A stretch of DNA of 64,000 nucleotides from positions 2,348,282 through 2,412,281 of the forward strand of contig JAJEKV010000112.1 in NCBI GenBank assembly GCA_021234155.1, written 5' to 3'. The stretch comes from Isoetes taiwanensis. Its lineage: Eukaryota > Streptophyta > Lycopodiopsida > Isoetales > Isoetaceae. Each line of letters begins with the position of its first letter. The stretch's first letter is position 1. Shown one piece after another: positions 10,556 through 21,728 of the stretch. The notes below the pieces were generated by a model. The model did not search any database, was not told where the DNA came from, and saw only the letters and a program-made list of their open reading frames with translations. The translations under genes were made by a program, and so were the position numbers.

Positions 10556-13028
10556 CAGGGAATATATTGCAGATGAGCTGCTATGTGGTTGGTTGGGCTT
10601 CTAGCATGGGTCTTATTTTCACTCTCTAATTCTAACTTCATAACAATTTCAATCTCGATTAGGAAAAGTATTGAAGAGGCTCTGCAGGAGGCAAAGAAGT
10701 GGATTTAAAGCTTTGTCGGTTATGGCGATGGATTTGTTGCCTAGCTAGGGTGGCATTTTTGCCTAGCTATGGCGGCAGATTCATTGCGTGGCTATGGTGG
10801 AGGGCCCAAACGTGGCCACTGAGGAAATGTTATGGACATGTATCCTGTTATGGTCATAACCAATTTGGCCACAGAATGCTACTGGACATAACATCTAAAG
10901 ATCGACGGCTGAGATTAAAACCTACAGCTAAATGCTGAGGCCAAAGACGTTAAGGATAAATTAGCAATGCAAGATTATGCGCTCAGCCATAATTGCCAGT
11001 GTCTAGGTGGCATAAGCAAGTAGCTTATGCATGTGCCGTGTTGGTGTCTCAGGAATAATGAAGTATTGGCATGGCAAAAATTGACAATAATGTCATCCCA
11101 AGGTAACAAAAAAAAGTCTTATTATTAACTCAGGTTCTTTGACAAGTATAAGATTTTTCACTTCCATGTTACCATGATTCTTAACATGTTCAAGCAACTT
11201 TCTCCATGTTACCATGATTCTTAACATGTTCAAGCAACTTTCTCGAACTCGGATCTGCTTTTTCAATTGCGGGCTCTATCAAAGATATTGTAACTGTCTG
11301 CACTAATAAATCATGCATATATTTTTTTGTTGTTTTTTTGCTCTTCTACATCCAATTTTGGTTCAAATGGGCTTCTATGAATATGTTCATAGTTCACTGC
11401 TGCCTCAAAGAGATGGTATAGTTAATGTTTTAAGATATTACAATTATTGATCATATGTGTCAAAATGAAAAGTATTGCATTTGTAATGTGAGGAAAATCT
11501 ATGGTATTTGTTAGTTAAAGGTTTCAAATTGTTGAAATTTCTAGGGTTTGCGAAATTGTACGCAAGTTCTAGGTGGTTTTCTACGCTCCTTATACAAGAG
11601 GTGCAATCTGCTCAACATAAATAAATATGTTTACTTAGCCCTTTATCTCTTGAAACATTTAACTCTTTCTGGTTCAATGCTTAAACCACCAAGAATTATA
11701 GAGTTGCCCCCTAGACAGAAAAAATCCACAATTTGAACCTTCCTAGATGTATTGAGAAGATCGTTGGTCTACATTTGAAATCCTTGGTAATTTTGGTATG
11801 ATGGCATAATGAACATAAGATGCTAATCTCAAAATCTTCATAAAAGCAACATGTATCATAGACAATCAACATCGCATCTTAAGTAAGAACAATTAATATT
11901 GGCCAAAAGCTCAATACAATTGAGATTTATGCAACAATTCTTTTCTTTATTTCGTTAAACTCAATGCCAAGAATTGATACTGCTTTTTTCGCGCAACAGC
12001 CGAACCCATCAAAATAAGCCATCCATGCCTGTTGGGAACGTCGCGCAATCGAGCTAACCCCTTCTTGGTCTCCCATCCCTTCATTGCCCATTTTTTCTTC
12101 CATGCCTGCGATTCTGTTGCTTGTCGGATTCCACCCCAATGTACTCCATAAATGTTGACTGCCTTGTACTGTTTAACCAAAATTGTCAGTGGAATCTGCA
12201 ACCTAGAGGAATAATTTTTAGTGCCCATCAGTCTAAGCATAAGAAAGCTGCCAACCCTCAAGCATATCGAGACCAACAATGATAACCAAAGATGTAGGCA
12301 ACGAGACCCCCTTCAAAATTTCTAGTCCTGAATCGACTAAAACATTGCAAAACCATTTTAAAAACCACGTTCGTGAACCCTAGATTCTAGGATGCTCAAA
12401 AATTCAACACTCTGGTCTGTTGGTGGAGCTGCAAAAGGTGAAGATATGTTAATTGACGCCTCCATAGATGCCAGAACTGTTATATCCACACCTTTGAATG
12501 GCCTATCTACAGCAAAAAGAAAGAGCCTAGATTAGTTTCTGGCCGAAATTGTTCACGAGAAACCACCTACACTGCCAAATGTTGCTTTGCCCTAGCTCTG
12601 CTATCAAGCAGCTCCACATCAATTTAGCCTACACTGCCATTTGCTTTGCCTTTCTCTATTATCATGCAATACGTGTGCATCTCAAAAAGCACATCAATTT
12701 AGTTTGAACAATCCAGAATAATTTTTTGTTAAGAAAAGAATCGGGCTATGCGAGGCTATTGAAGCCCTAACAATTTTATCTACATCTGCATTGGCCCAAA
12801 TTTTGGTGGGACCAGGACCATAAGTTTGCATTTCTTTTTCAAAATCAACGGCTCAGAAATAGTGCACTCTAGAAATACTGTTTAGTACACTGCATGAATA
12901 CAGCAACGAAATCATAGGAAAACCATGCTAAACAACGTATAAAAACACAAAATTAACCCCCTATTATTACGCTAGATATTCAAATGGTAGTAATATTTAA
13001 GAAATCAAGGTGACAAATTATTTTTTGG
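10556..13028. other. Non-coding, no gene recognised
   Basis: Mostly AT-rich sequence. It contains a perfect 40-bp tandem duplication (11164-11203 and 11204-11243) and a short GGCTATGGCGG-type repetitive patch near 10700-10810. An ORF on the - strand (11947-12279) has no motif I can name and is not claimed as a gene. Confidence 0.35.
11164..11243 (+). repeat. 40-bp perfect tandem duplication
   Basis: Two identical adjacent 40-bp units begin with CCATGTTACCATGATTC at 11164 and 11204. This is a recent local duplication or slippage product in non-coding DNA. Confidence 0.85.
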
Positions 13029-13222
13029 ATTATATTTCAAAGCATTCTGAGATGGCAAAGTTGATAAGAGCGACTTGCATGATTATATAACATGTTTATG
13101 AAGCACTGGATAGAACGCTGCATGACGTGATGCCATTATTTGGTGGCTCGTTGTTGTCTCAAGAGGAGTTTCGCCAGTTTCCACCTGTAGTTCCACGAGG
13201 AAATCGACCCAACTTGTAGATA
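13029..13222 (+). pseudogene. Helitron-type PIF1 helicase fragment
   Basis: The + strand encodes a decayed stretch (SEMAKLIRAT, VYEALDRTLHDVM, LFGGSLLSQEEFRQ, PVVPRGNRP) matching the part of PIF1-like helicases around the Walker B region, including the conserved GGDFRQ-x-LPVVP block. This form is typical of Helitron Rep-helicase proteins. A stop follows AT-MII, and GGD is replaced. The remainder of a Helitron (Rep domain, CTRR-3' end) was not found nearby, so this is only a short relic. Confidence 0.65.
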
Positions 13223-13989
13223 CTCCATACAAGACCATGTTGAGGAACATAAGCTCACCATAAATATGCGTGTACTAAAAAATAATTATAGACGAAAATC
13301 CGAAGTTGCATATATGGACATTAAAGGCTAAGTAAAAAATACAAAGTTAGGACATTAGCAGGACAATACCAGGTACATGTTCACTGGTAAGTTGATAAAA
13401 TTGTTTATCATGTAGATATTAGTGGAACTTATAGAGTGCATCATTTATGCTCTTGGAAAGCTTATACATAAGTTTAATCAATTCATTTCATTCTCTTTTT
13501 GTCCTAGATTCTGTATTAGAGCTTTTTTAATGAAAATTGAGAACAACGTAGCTTTTGAGTCCTTCAAAAATTTATTAGACTATAGGTATTAGAGTTGACA
13601 ACTTATGGCCAGAAGTCTTACTTTAAAACTTGTTATAGCAAGGGGAGAAATACTTCACAACCTCAAATAGCTTTTTTGAGCTAAATATAATTGGGTGACA
13701 TATAATGCCATTTAATAGCAGTAGAACATGTAAGCATACAAATCCACATGTTTTATCATAAAATGTCAATTACTTTCAATTTTAGAAAGGTTTGGACACT
13801 TTCTAAAAATGCTTGGATGCTAGAAATTTGAAGAATGTAGTTCTAGCCTCGTGTAAAAACTACTGAATTTTATGAAGTTTAGGCAATCACCACAATATAT
13901 CAGTAAATCTATGATCATGAAATTCTCCATGGTCATAAAGAATTGAGTGAAGATTCAAAAAGGTGGTGGTAATAATTCAGTAACAACTC
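13223..13989. other. Non-coding, no gene recognised
   Basis: AT-rich sequence without a recognisable exon, RNA gene or repeat. Confidence 0.35.
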
Positions 13990-15125
13990 TAGTAATATGC
14001 CTCATTTAATCCACTTTTTGCTCTACTCCCTTGGCCCTATTAGCACCCTCAACTTGCATGAATTTGCCTCCTTTAGATTTTTTTTATCCATCATTAATTT
14101 AACCCTTTGTATAGAGCTAGTCCTTCTGAATTACACAATTACACACCTTTTTTTTATTTGTTCCATTGCTTTATATCATCTCATTAGATTTTTTAATACA
14201 TGGGTCTTATTTTTTCAATTTCTTGACTAGTTATTTTCTTGCATTTGCCACCTCTATACTATTTGTTCAATTTCGTCATTGTTACATTAATGTCTATAGT
14301 CTCGCAATCTCACAGTGTTCCCTTGGACATGTTTACTTTCATCTCATTTGCTTCTTTAACCTACTTTTTTTTGTGTTCCCTTTTCTTCGCTTCATTTTTG
14401 CATTTATCTTGTTTGCTCCTTTAATCTGTTTTCACTTCTGCTTTATTGCCCTTTTTCCTGTTTCTTTTTTCCTTTCTCTCTATCATCATTGTCTCGTGCC
14501 TACCCTTGTTTGTACCAATTGCCCCATTTATACTATTGGTTCCTTTTTACCCCATGTATTTCATTATGTCTCCTTCATATCTTTCAATTTTGTGCTATGT
14601 TCCTCTTTTTATGATCCTATTTCCCATCTCCTTCGTTCATTCGACTCACCTCTTGATTTGCCTTAGTTCTTTTTGCCATGATGGGGTTCATACATCATGT
14701 TTTTTGCCTTTTTCGTTTTATCCCAGTTTTTCATCCGCCTTGCTTAGCCTTTTATTCTTTGTTCGTCCCATTTTCTTGATCTGTTCTAGTTATCCTTTCT
14801 CCCTTCATCTTGCTTTTTCCTTATTTCCCCTAGTTGTCCTAGTTTTGTCCATTCCTTTCAAGGCATCTACTTGATTGTCTTGTCTCCTTCATTTGTTCTA
14901 CTCGCCTTTGCCCAATTGGTGCCCATATATCGTGTTTTTTTTTTGCGCTTTGCCTTGATTATCCCGGTTACTCCATCAGCCTTTCTTTTAGTTAGTATTC
15001 CTTTCTTGTCCCAATTGCCAAATCTATTTTAGTCATTCTATTTGGCCCATTCCTCCCTTTGTTTCGATTTTTGCACTATTTTCTCTAGTCATCCTAGTCT
15101 GTTCCATTCCTGCTGAGGTGGTTTC
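13990..15125 (+). repeat. Pyrimidine-rich low-complexity block
   Basis: The + strand is strongly T/C-biased for about 1.1 kb, giving spurious hydrophobic ORFs rich in F, L, S and I. It resembles a decayed version of the purer CT tract at 33515-35180. The ORFs are treated as composition artefacts and not membrane proteins. Confidence 0.6.
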
Positions 15126-15154
15126 CTCTTCTATTGGTCATTTAATTGTATCAT

Positions 15155-15245
15155 AGAACCCATCCTAGGAATGCCATAGTTTCTATTATGATTGCATTAG
15201 AACCGGCATTCCTTGGATGGGGATGCCCTTCCTTCCAATTGACTA
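15155..15245 (-). mobile_element. Footprint of Ngaro/PAT-like terminal repeat junction
   Basis: The sequence around CCCATCCTAGGAATG and then GGCATTCCTTGGATGGGGAT matches, inverted, the adjoining B1-A2 repeats of the tyrosine-recombinase retrotransposon at 25814-26005. This includes the degenerate hairpin between them. No internal region remains. It may be a solo terminal remnant left after recombination between repeats. Confidence 0.5.
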
Positions 15246-15519
15246 AGAGAATTTTGGCCCCCAAATCAACCCCAATTTGGATGACCCAAAGTTAGCAGCT
15301 TTCGCTTGCCCAATCGATTTGGGCCAAGTGTCAATGCTAAATTACTTATTATTAAGTAATTTAGTATTTTAACCTTTTTAATATTAGGTTAAGCCCTAAA
15401 TTCGAATTAGGATTTAGGGTTAGGTTTTCACCTTAATAATTAATCGCACCATTAATTATTCCTAGTGACGTGTCATGTATTTATACCTAAAAAAGCATAT
15501 AAATACGTGGAACGTCACA
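15246..15519 (-). mobile_element. Ty3/gypsy LTR fragment, inverted orientation
   Basis: Read on the - strand, the boundary TGTGACGTTCC starts at 15519 and is preceded by a purine-rich tract (complement of 15520-15533) and TGCTGAGGACATCATC. This is the same arrangement as at the 3' LTR starts at 19236 (+) and 59545 (-). It is therefore the start of a 3' LTR belonging to an element opposite in orientation to the Ty3 remnant that follows. The LTR is truncated near the YR footprint. Confidence 0.55.
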
Positions 15520-15962
15520 TTCTCCCCTCCTTAAAAATGATGATGTCCTCAGCATCTAGACAGGTCTACAAGAAATATGGTTGCGCCGTGGCAACACATC
15601 ACATATTACAAGAAAAAGTTTCCCCTCTTTAAGGAAGGCAACACAGGACCGCAGGGTATGGGATAGCTTGAGAATTCAAACAACTTGGAAGGAATTAGCA
15701 AAATGCTTAACAAATTGCTAAAAGGTGGTGGAAAATCCAATGCAAAGTTCATATGAAATCTGACATTGTGATGCATGGGAAGCTCAAAAGATGTTAGAAT
15801 AAATCCAAAATGGATGGCAGATATGAGTTCGGGGAAATAGGTGAATGAAATAATTCCTAGACCATCAGAAGAAGTCGGTAGTGAAAGCCGTTAGAAAGTG
15901 TCAGGTTGCTTGCATTGTTAAGCTTGCATTCGTAGAGGCCATTTTTAAACAGGAAGAAGTCA

Positions 15963-16778
15963 TTGGAAGCTTGCCCAAAGCAATTGCTTCCTTACTTCTT
16001 GAATTCCACGACCTATTTCCGGATGAAATTCAAAAATTACCACCTTTTGGAGGCGTGGAATGTGAAATCACATTGGACCGGTACTAAACCTACCAGCAAG
16101 GCCCCGTATCATATGAGCATGCCCGAATTGGCAGAGCTTAAGAAGCAGCTACAAGAGCTTCTTAAGTTAGGATTTATTCGGCCAAGTGTATCACCTTTTG
16201 GAACCCCTATTTTATTTGTGAAGAAAAAGGATAGCACCTTGCGTATGTGCATTGATTATAGGCAATTGAATAAACACACAATTAAGAATCAATATGCTCT
16301 GCCACATGCCGATGATTTGATGGATCAATTGCAAGAGGCAAAGTACTTCACAAAGTTTGATCTTCGCTCAGGATATCACCAAATACGAATTAAAGTGGAT
16401 GACATTCATAAGTCCGCCTTTCGGACACGTTATGGGCACTGTGAGTTTACTGCTATGCCTTTTGGGCTAACTAATGCTCCTGCTACATTCATGACATTGA
16501 TGAACGATGTCTTCCGCAAATATCTCGATGACTTTGTCATCATTGTCTTCGATGATATCCTTATTTACAACAAAACCTTGGAAGACCATGAGCGTCATCT
16601 TTGCTTGGCCCTACAGAAATTGAGACGCCGTCAACTTTATGCTAAGTTTTTCAAATGCAGGTTTGCAACCACCAAGGTGAATTACCTAGGACACATTGTT
16701 TCTGCTGATGGCATATCAATAGATCCAGCCAAGATTGGAGCGGTAAAAGAATACCCTGTTCCAGCAAATATGTTGTAG
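15963..16778 (+). pseudogene. Ty3/gypsy reverse transcriptase domain
   Basis: The ORF covers the RT palm and fingers. Visible motifs are [38 protein letters not shown] and the catalytic FDDILIY box (about residues 191-200). It begins in the linker between protease and RT. The first codons are out of frame with the upstream piece at 15881-16087, which encodes [19 protein letters not shown]. The RT ends at a TAG (16776-16778) where the chromovirus family continues into [14 protein letters not shown]. Confidence 0.85.
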
Positions 16779-16796
16779 GTCCGCAGTTTCTTAGGT

Positions 16797-17175
16797 TTGG
16801 CAGGCTATTACCGCAAATTTGTTAAGGACTTGCTCAAAAAGATAAGTGGGTTGCTACAGACGCTAGTAAGATTGCTACGAGCGGAAGGTAGGGTAATCGC
16901 GTATGATTCTAGGAAGATGAACGATGCGGAACAACGATACGCCACGCATGACCAAAAGTTACTTGTGATTGTGCGTGACTTGCGTATATGGAGATATTAC
17001 TTGCTTGGGAGAATATTTCAGTTGGACACAGATCGCCAAGTCTCCAATATATTTTCACGCAACCCCATCTCAATCTGAGACAGTGACGATGGATGGAATT
17101 TTTGGAGGAATATGATTTTGAAGTAGTGTAGAGGCCGGACAAGCATAATGTTGTTGCCGACGCTCTTTACAGACA
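16797..17175 (+). pseudogene. Ty3/gypsy RNase H region
   Basis: The block starts with [11 protein letters not shown], then skips part of the RNase H fold (the internal DASK region is deleted) to [24 protein letters not shown]. After a frame change it resumes with the RWMEFLEEYDFEV linker near 17090-17120. The deletion removes catalytic residues, so it cannot be functional. Confidence 0.7.
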
Positions 17176-17389
17176 TCCATTGGTCACTCGCACGCATTGT
17201 AATGCGATTTCCACTCTTACCAGTGAGTTTGGTAAGCCGATAGAGCACTCTTCCTCTAGATCCTGAATTTCAAGAAATATGGCAAAGTCTATCCAAGGAA
17301 GCCAGAACGGATATGGAGAGGGAAACTTTTTGCCATTATAAAAAGGAAGGTAACATTCTTTATTATAAGAATAAGTTATGTGTGGCCGA

Positions 17390-17990
17390 AACATCAGGAA
17401 TTTGCAAGCTCATTCTGCACGACACATATAACAATCCTATAGGAGGGCATGTGGGCTAATTGAAGACATAATCTGCTCCAGCTATTTTTGGCCAGGTATG
17501 AAGAAGCACATTGCGAACTATATTAAGCAATGTCAAATATGTCAGCAGACAAAGGCGGAACAGTTGCGCATCCCAGGAGAATTGCAGCCCTTAGATGTTC
17601 CTAATGCAAAGTGAGAAGTTATTACCATGGATTTCATCGTGGGGCTTCCACGCACTCTATGGGGCTTCTATGCCTTAATGGTTGTAGTCGACAAGCTTTC
17701 TAATATGGCGCATTTCTTGCCATGCCGAACCACGGACACCGCACTAGACACCGCCTTGTTGTTCACAAAAGAGATATTTCGCCTTCATGGCATGCTGCGT
17801 ACCATTATATCGGACCGAGATCCTAAGTTTATTAGTGTAGTTTGGAAGGATTTTTTTCGCACCATTCGATGAGCGCAGCTTACTATCCGCAGACAAATGG
17901 CCAAACCGAGCATACCAATCGCATAATAGAAGATATGCTACGTAACCATGTCTAGAACAAGCAATCTCCATGGGCAGATTATATCCATTT
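17390..17990 (+). pseudogene. Ty3/gypsy integrase region
   Basis: A decayed HHCC zinc finger (about 17415-17550) is followed by the catalytic core: MDFIVGLPRT (first Asp, about 17627), IISDRDPKF (second Asp, about 17810) and a T-E-HTNRIIED-like stretch near 17910 (Glu). The frame breaks near 17870 with a stop. Compared with the right-hand copy, several codons are TAG or TGA. Confidence 0.75.
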
Positions 17991-18315
17991 GGTGGAGTTC
18001 ACATATAATAGTACTAAATAGGAGTCCTCTAGGATGTCTCCTTTTATGATCAACTATGGCGTCTCTCAGCAGTTACTTACAGATATGCAAGCTTTGGTCG
18101 AGGAAGTTCGAGAGTATTTGTTAGCCGCTCGAACCCGTCAAAAGAGCCTTGCCGATAGGCATCGTACGCCATGAGAATTTCAAGTTAGCGAATCTGTATT
18201 GCTAAAGATTAAGGTGAAGCAGGCTAAGCTCAAAATTGGCAATTGTAAGAAGCTGGCACCTAGATGGATGGGACCCTTTGAGATAACTGAGAGGATAGGC
18301 TCTCAAACCTACTGA

Positions 18316-18570
18316 TTGAATTTACCCCCACATTTGAAGGTCCATAAAGTCTTTCATGTGAGCCTTCTCAAGAATCATACACCCGATCCGGAAGAGATCC
18401 CCGATATGCCAACACTTTTGGAGATGACGGAAGATCAGTTGGAGATTGTTCCTGAGGCTCTCCTTGATCGTGCATATAAGCAGACCCGTATGACTCAAAT
18501 ATTGCAGTATTTGGTTAAGTGGAAACATTTTACCAACGGAGGATGCAACCTGGGTTCTTAAAGCAGATTT
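18316..18570 (+). pseudogene. Ty3 chromodomain segment
   Basis: It encodes LKVHKVFHVSLLKNHTPDPEE, the usual sequence before the chromodomain, and then QILQYLVKWKHFTNG. A frame change occurs at the position of the E-x-TW motif. Chromodomains of this type direct integration toward modified chromatin in chromoviruses. The domain is incomplete. Confidence 0.75.
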
Positions 18571-19235
18571 GGACAAGGCTTATGCTGACTTTATGCGACA
18601 ATGCCAGGGCCGAACCATTCATGATGCGATCGACTCCAACTCCAATGGTAAGCAATGCATTGTGGATCCGGCATGGGTCATGTGCGTGTTCGATCCGGCA
18701 GGGATCATGTAAGGGGTTGGACTAGATGCATCCTAGATGGGGAAATAGGCATATAGGCATTTATGATAGGACGCGTTCGTCTACGGCTATAATGGGAACA
18801 TTGCCATTCCTTACGCCGAGACAAAACGCAAGCCTTAGGCATGATAGAATTCCTTCCCTATTTCGTTTTCTTTAAGGGGGTAGTCCCCTCAACCACACTA
18901 TTTAAATTGTTTTATAAGTACTGATGTACTGTAATTCCGCAGGCCAGTAGCGCATACTGTGGTATCTGCAGAAGTTTTTAGGCCTCTGTCTGAGGCCCTC
19001 TTTTATTGTTCCAGTTTTATTTTGCATGTGCGCTCTTCTGTATAATTCTATGATATCGTGTTATTACCTTTTGTGCATGAACTACAGTCCTAAGAACTTT
19101 AATCAGTGATCACTTTCTGTAACTTTTATTATCTGATGAAGTTATTTTACATTCCATAACTAAATTGTTTTCTTACTGACCTAACCCCAATGCTGAGGAC
19201 AACATTATTCCGGGGGGGGGGGAAGAGAGGGAGAA

Positions 19236-20650
19236 TGTGACATTTCATATAATTATATAGTATACATATAAATATTACAGTCACCAGGGGTATAATTAGA
19301 CTCTTATGGGTCATTAGGGGATAACTTGGGCTAACCTAAAAGGGCTTTTATTAGCTATGCTAAATTGTTAGTGAGTTAAATAACCTAATTAGAGTAATTA
19401 ATGATATTAATTAATACATGTCAGCTAATTAGGGTAGGGAAGACTTACTAAGATTAGGGTGCATATTGGGTCCCCACCCCCAATTCTGCCCCAAATCGAT
19501 TTGAGAAGAGTTGGATAAGGGAGGAGCTACTCACCACTATACCCTGACCTAAAGAATGGAAGTCTTTTGAGACAACAACTCTAGCCAAGAGACCAGTTAG
19601 TCTTTAGATTGCTTGTGTTTCAGCTAACCCTTGTATGAATAGATGGATGGTTAAATTCTCTATTATGTGCTATTAAGATGGAGATGGTTACTATGTTTAT
19701 GACTATGTTCGCTTTTTATGTTCCTCCTGTGTGTTTGGAATTAAGGGTGGGTAGAGACCTGAAAGCTCCCTAGTAGTAGATATATCTCTAGCTAGAACCC
19801 TTAAGACCCAGTAATTGCAGCCTGTGTATAAGAGCCCACCAAGCTGTGGATGCTATGATGTGGTTCAGCACCACATAACAGTCACAACTGGTGAAGCGGG
19901 TGCAGAGCCTTGCTAAGCATTGCGCAGGATACATGCCTATAAGGGCGTCCTAGACTCGGTATAGATTTAGTGGTGTAAGTCAAGTATGGATTCATGTGTA
20001 CTTGGGTGGCACGTATCCTCTAGCACACCCATGGAACCATTATGATTCTGGAGGGGAGTCATCCCTTGCATGCCTCGTCAGACCGGAGAGATATAACCCG
20101 GAGTAGTCTCATAGGGTGACTCCATGAGATTACGTCTGAAAAGGCTACAACCATGCCATAGCATGATTCAACCTATCTGCAAAGTGTGCCCAGAAGGGAC
20201 GGATGGAGTGGGCTACCCTAGCCATTGTTCTATGCCAACCAACGCCATGTTATATCTCTGTTTGTTGTTTCCAGAGGCCTTGACCATCAGTCAACTCCAT
20301 AGAGTCTGAGCCTAGGGTAGAGCCCTTATTTATGGTATATTTCTTATATTATATTGGCATTGTATTGTTACTTATATGAAAGATGGATGGACCACCCTTC
20401 GTGGTGGTATATCATATTGTATATGAATGCTAGGTGCTAACATGTATGTACACTTCTACTGTATGGGATTCCCATAGAGGGCTTGGGACGAATGACACCA
20501 CCGTGTCCTTCACCCGGACACTTGGCCATCCCAAGTGGTCCGAGTTAGACAGAGGGCCTTCCCATGGTGATGTAGTCGCCGAGGGAGGGAAATTCCATGT
20601 ATTTGTACGATAAGAATATCGTATAGATTCTAGGATCGCCACACTGCATA
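19236..20650 (+). mobile_element. 3' LTR of the left Ty3 element
   Basis: It starts TGTGACATTTC directly after the polypurine tract. Internal blocks (for example CTGCAAAGTGTGC and GCGGATGGAGTGG-like sequences near 20180-20215) match the 1,576-bp LTR at 57970-59545 read on the - strand. The CA end was not located with certainty. The right limit is set where LINE-like sequence begins. Confidence 0.6.
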
Positions 20651-20654
20651 TACT

Positions 20655-20990
20655 GAGGCATGGCAATCATCTAAAAGGGACCACCTTTTCCCTCAAAGAG
20701 GATCTAACTCCAGCACAGCTCTGTAGACGAAAAGATGAATTATGTCGGGTACGAAAAGCTCCCCTGTAATGGAGGTCCAGCTATCATTGGCCTTCTAATC
20801 TATGGACGATTTCTGCATAGCGATGTTCTTCTTTATGTTGTTATTTCTATTTGTTCTTATGTTTCGTGATGGTAATTATGTTTGGTGATGTTTTGGGTTG
20901 TTCTAGCCCATGGTATGGGTCCCATGACCTATTGGTCTCCGTGGACGTTAAAAAATATATTCTATTCTGTTTTATTTATTTGGGGCATTG
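20655..20990 (+). mobile_element. ORF1 end plus tail of an L1-like element
   Basis: The + strand encodes HGNHLKGTTFSLKEDLTPAQ, related to the C-terminal part of the ORF1 at 6027-7202 (QHGNHLRETSFSRCREDL). It passes after about 180 bp into the tail CCCATGACCTATTGGTCTCC then CGTGGACGTTAAAAAA at 20918-20957. No ORF2 lies between. It is 5'-truncated and defective. Confidence 0.5.
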
Positions 20991-21728
20991 CAAAGCCTAG
21001 AATCTCTTGTTTCAATATCATGTCTAGATTGGTCATCTTTTAAAGCTGGAACGATTTTTTTACTAGGAGACAGATTTGGAAGTGCAATAGATCATTCCAA
21101 GATAAAATTTCCAACTATCATGCAAGCACAAAGCTCAAGTATAAAGTTCCAAAATGGCTAAACACAAATAGAATCGGTCTTGAGATGCCTCCGGAAGCAC
21201 GGTAATGAAACCTTAAGAAAATAGGCATGTTCAATAGCCCTTGCCATAAAGCAAGAATTAATTAATTAGAGAATTTCGGAATTCTCGTTTAGTATGAAAT
21301 AGGTTCTTGGTTCTCTATAAAACTCCGTAAGTCGTTGCAACCGAGTAAAAGTTGCCGTTTATTTTGATAAGGCCATCCCAAGCTCCTTTCAGAGTAAGAG
21401 CTGTCCATCAGAAAGAGTAAAAATACTCAGCAGGATCGCGACGGCGAAGATTTGAAGCTGCTTAGCTAATCCATAGATAGAAGATCACAAGCCCGTACAG
21501 GTCTAAATATGGATGACAGACAAGAAAGTGATAGCGAAGATTGCGGCGGCGAACATTTTGAGCTGTTTAGCTACCTCTTTTGATCCGAATTCTTAAGCTA
21601 GAGGAAAGTTTAGACAAGAAACAAAACTCTAAATAATAAAGAACACAAAATTGTGCAATTATTCAAACCCTTATAGATTATATTCCATAGAAATAACAGC
21701 GTACAATTGTTTGCCAGAGCGGCAGAAT

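Larger units (their letters stand above)
15880..19235 (+). mobile_element. Ty3/gypsy chromovirus internal region, degenerate
   Basis: The order is reverse transcriptase, RNase H, integrase, chromodomain, 3' untranslated region, then a polypurine tract at about 19212-19235 (a G-run followed by GAAGAGAGGGAGAA). No gag, protease or 5' LTR is attached. Many stops and frameshifts separate the domains. Its protein is close to that of the chromovirus at 59.5-64 kb, so both belong to one family. The copy is inactive. Confidence 0.85.

Noticed and set aside
11947-12279. 110-codon ORF on the - strand as a gene
   Set aside because: No recognisable motif, no splice context, and AT-rich surroundings; it is compatible with chance.
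13997-14874. Hydrophobic multi-span membrane protein ORFs
   Set aside because: The T/C-rich composition gives Phe/Leu/Ile/Ser-rich frames in all three + frames. There is no conserved motif.
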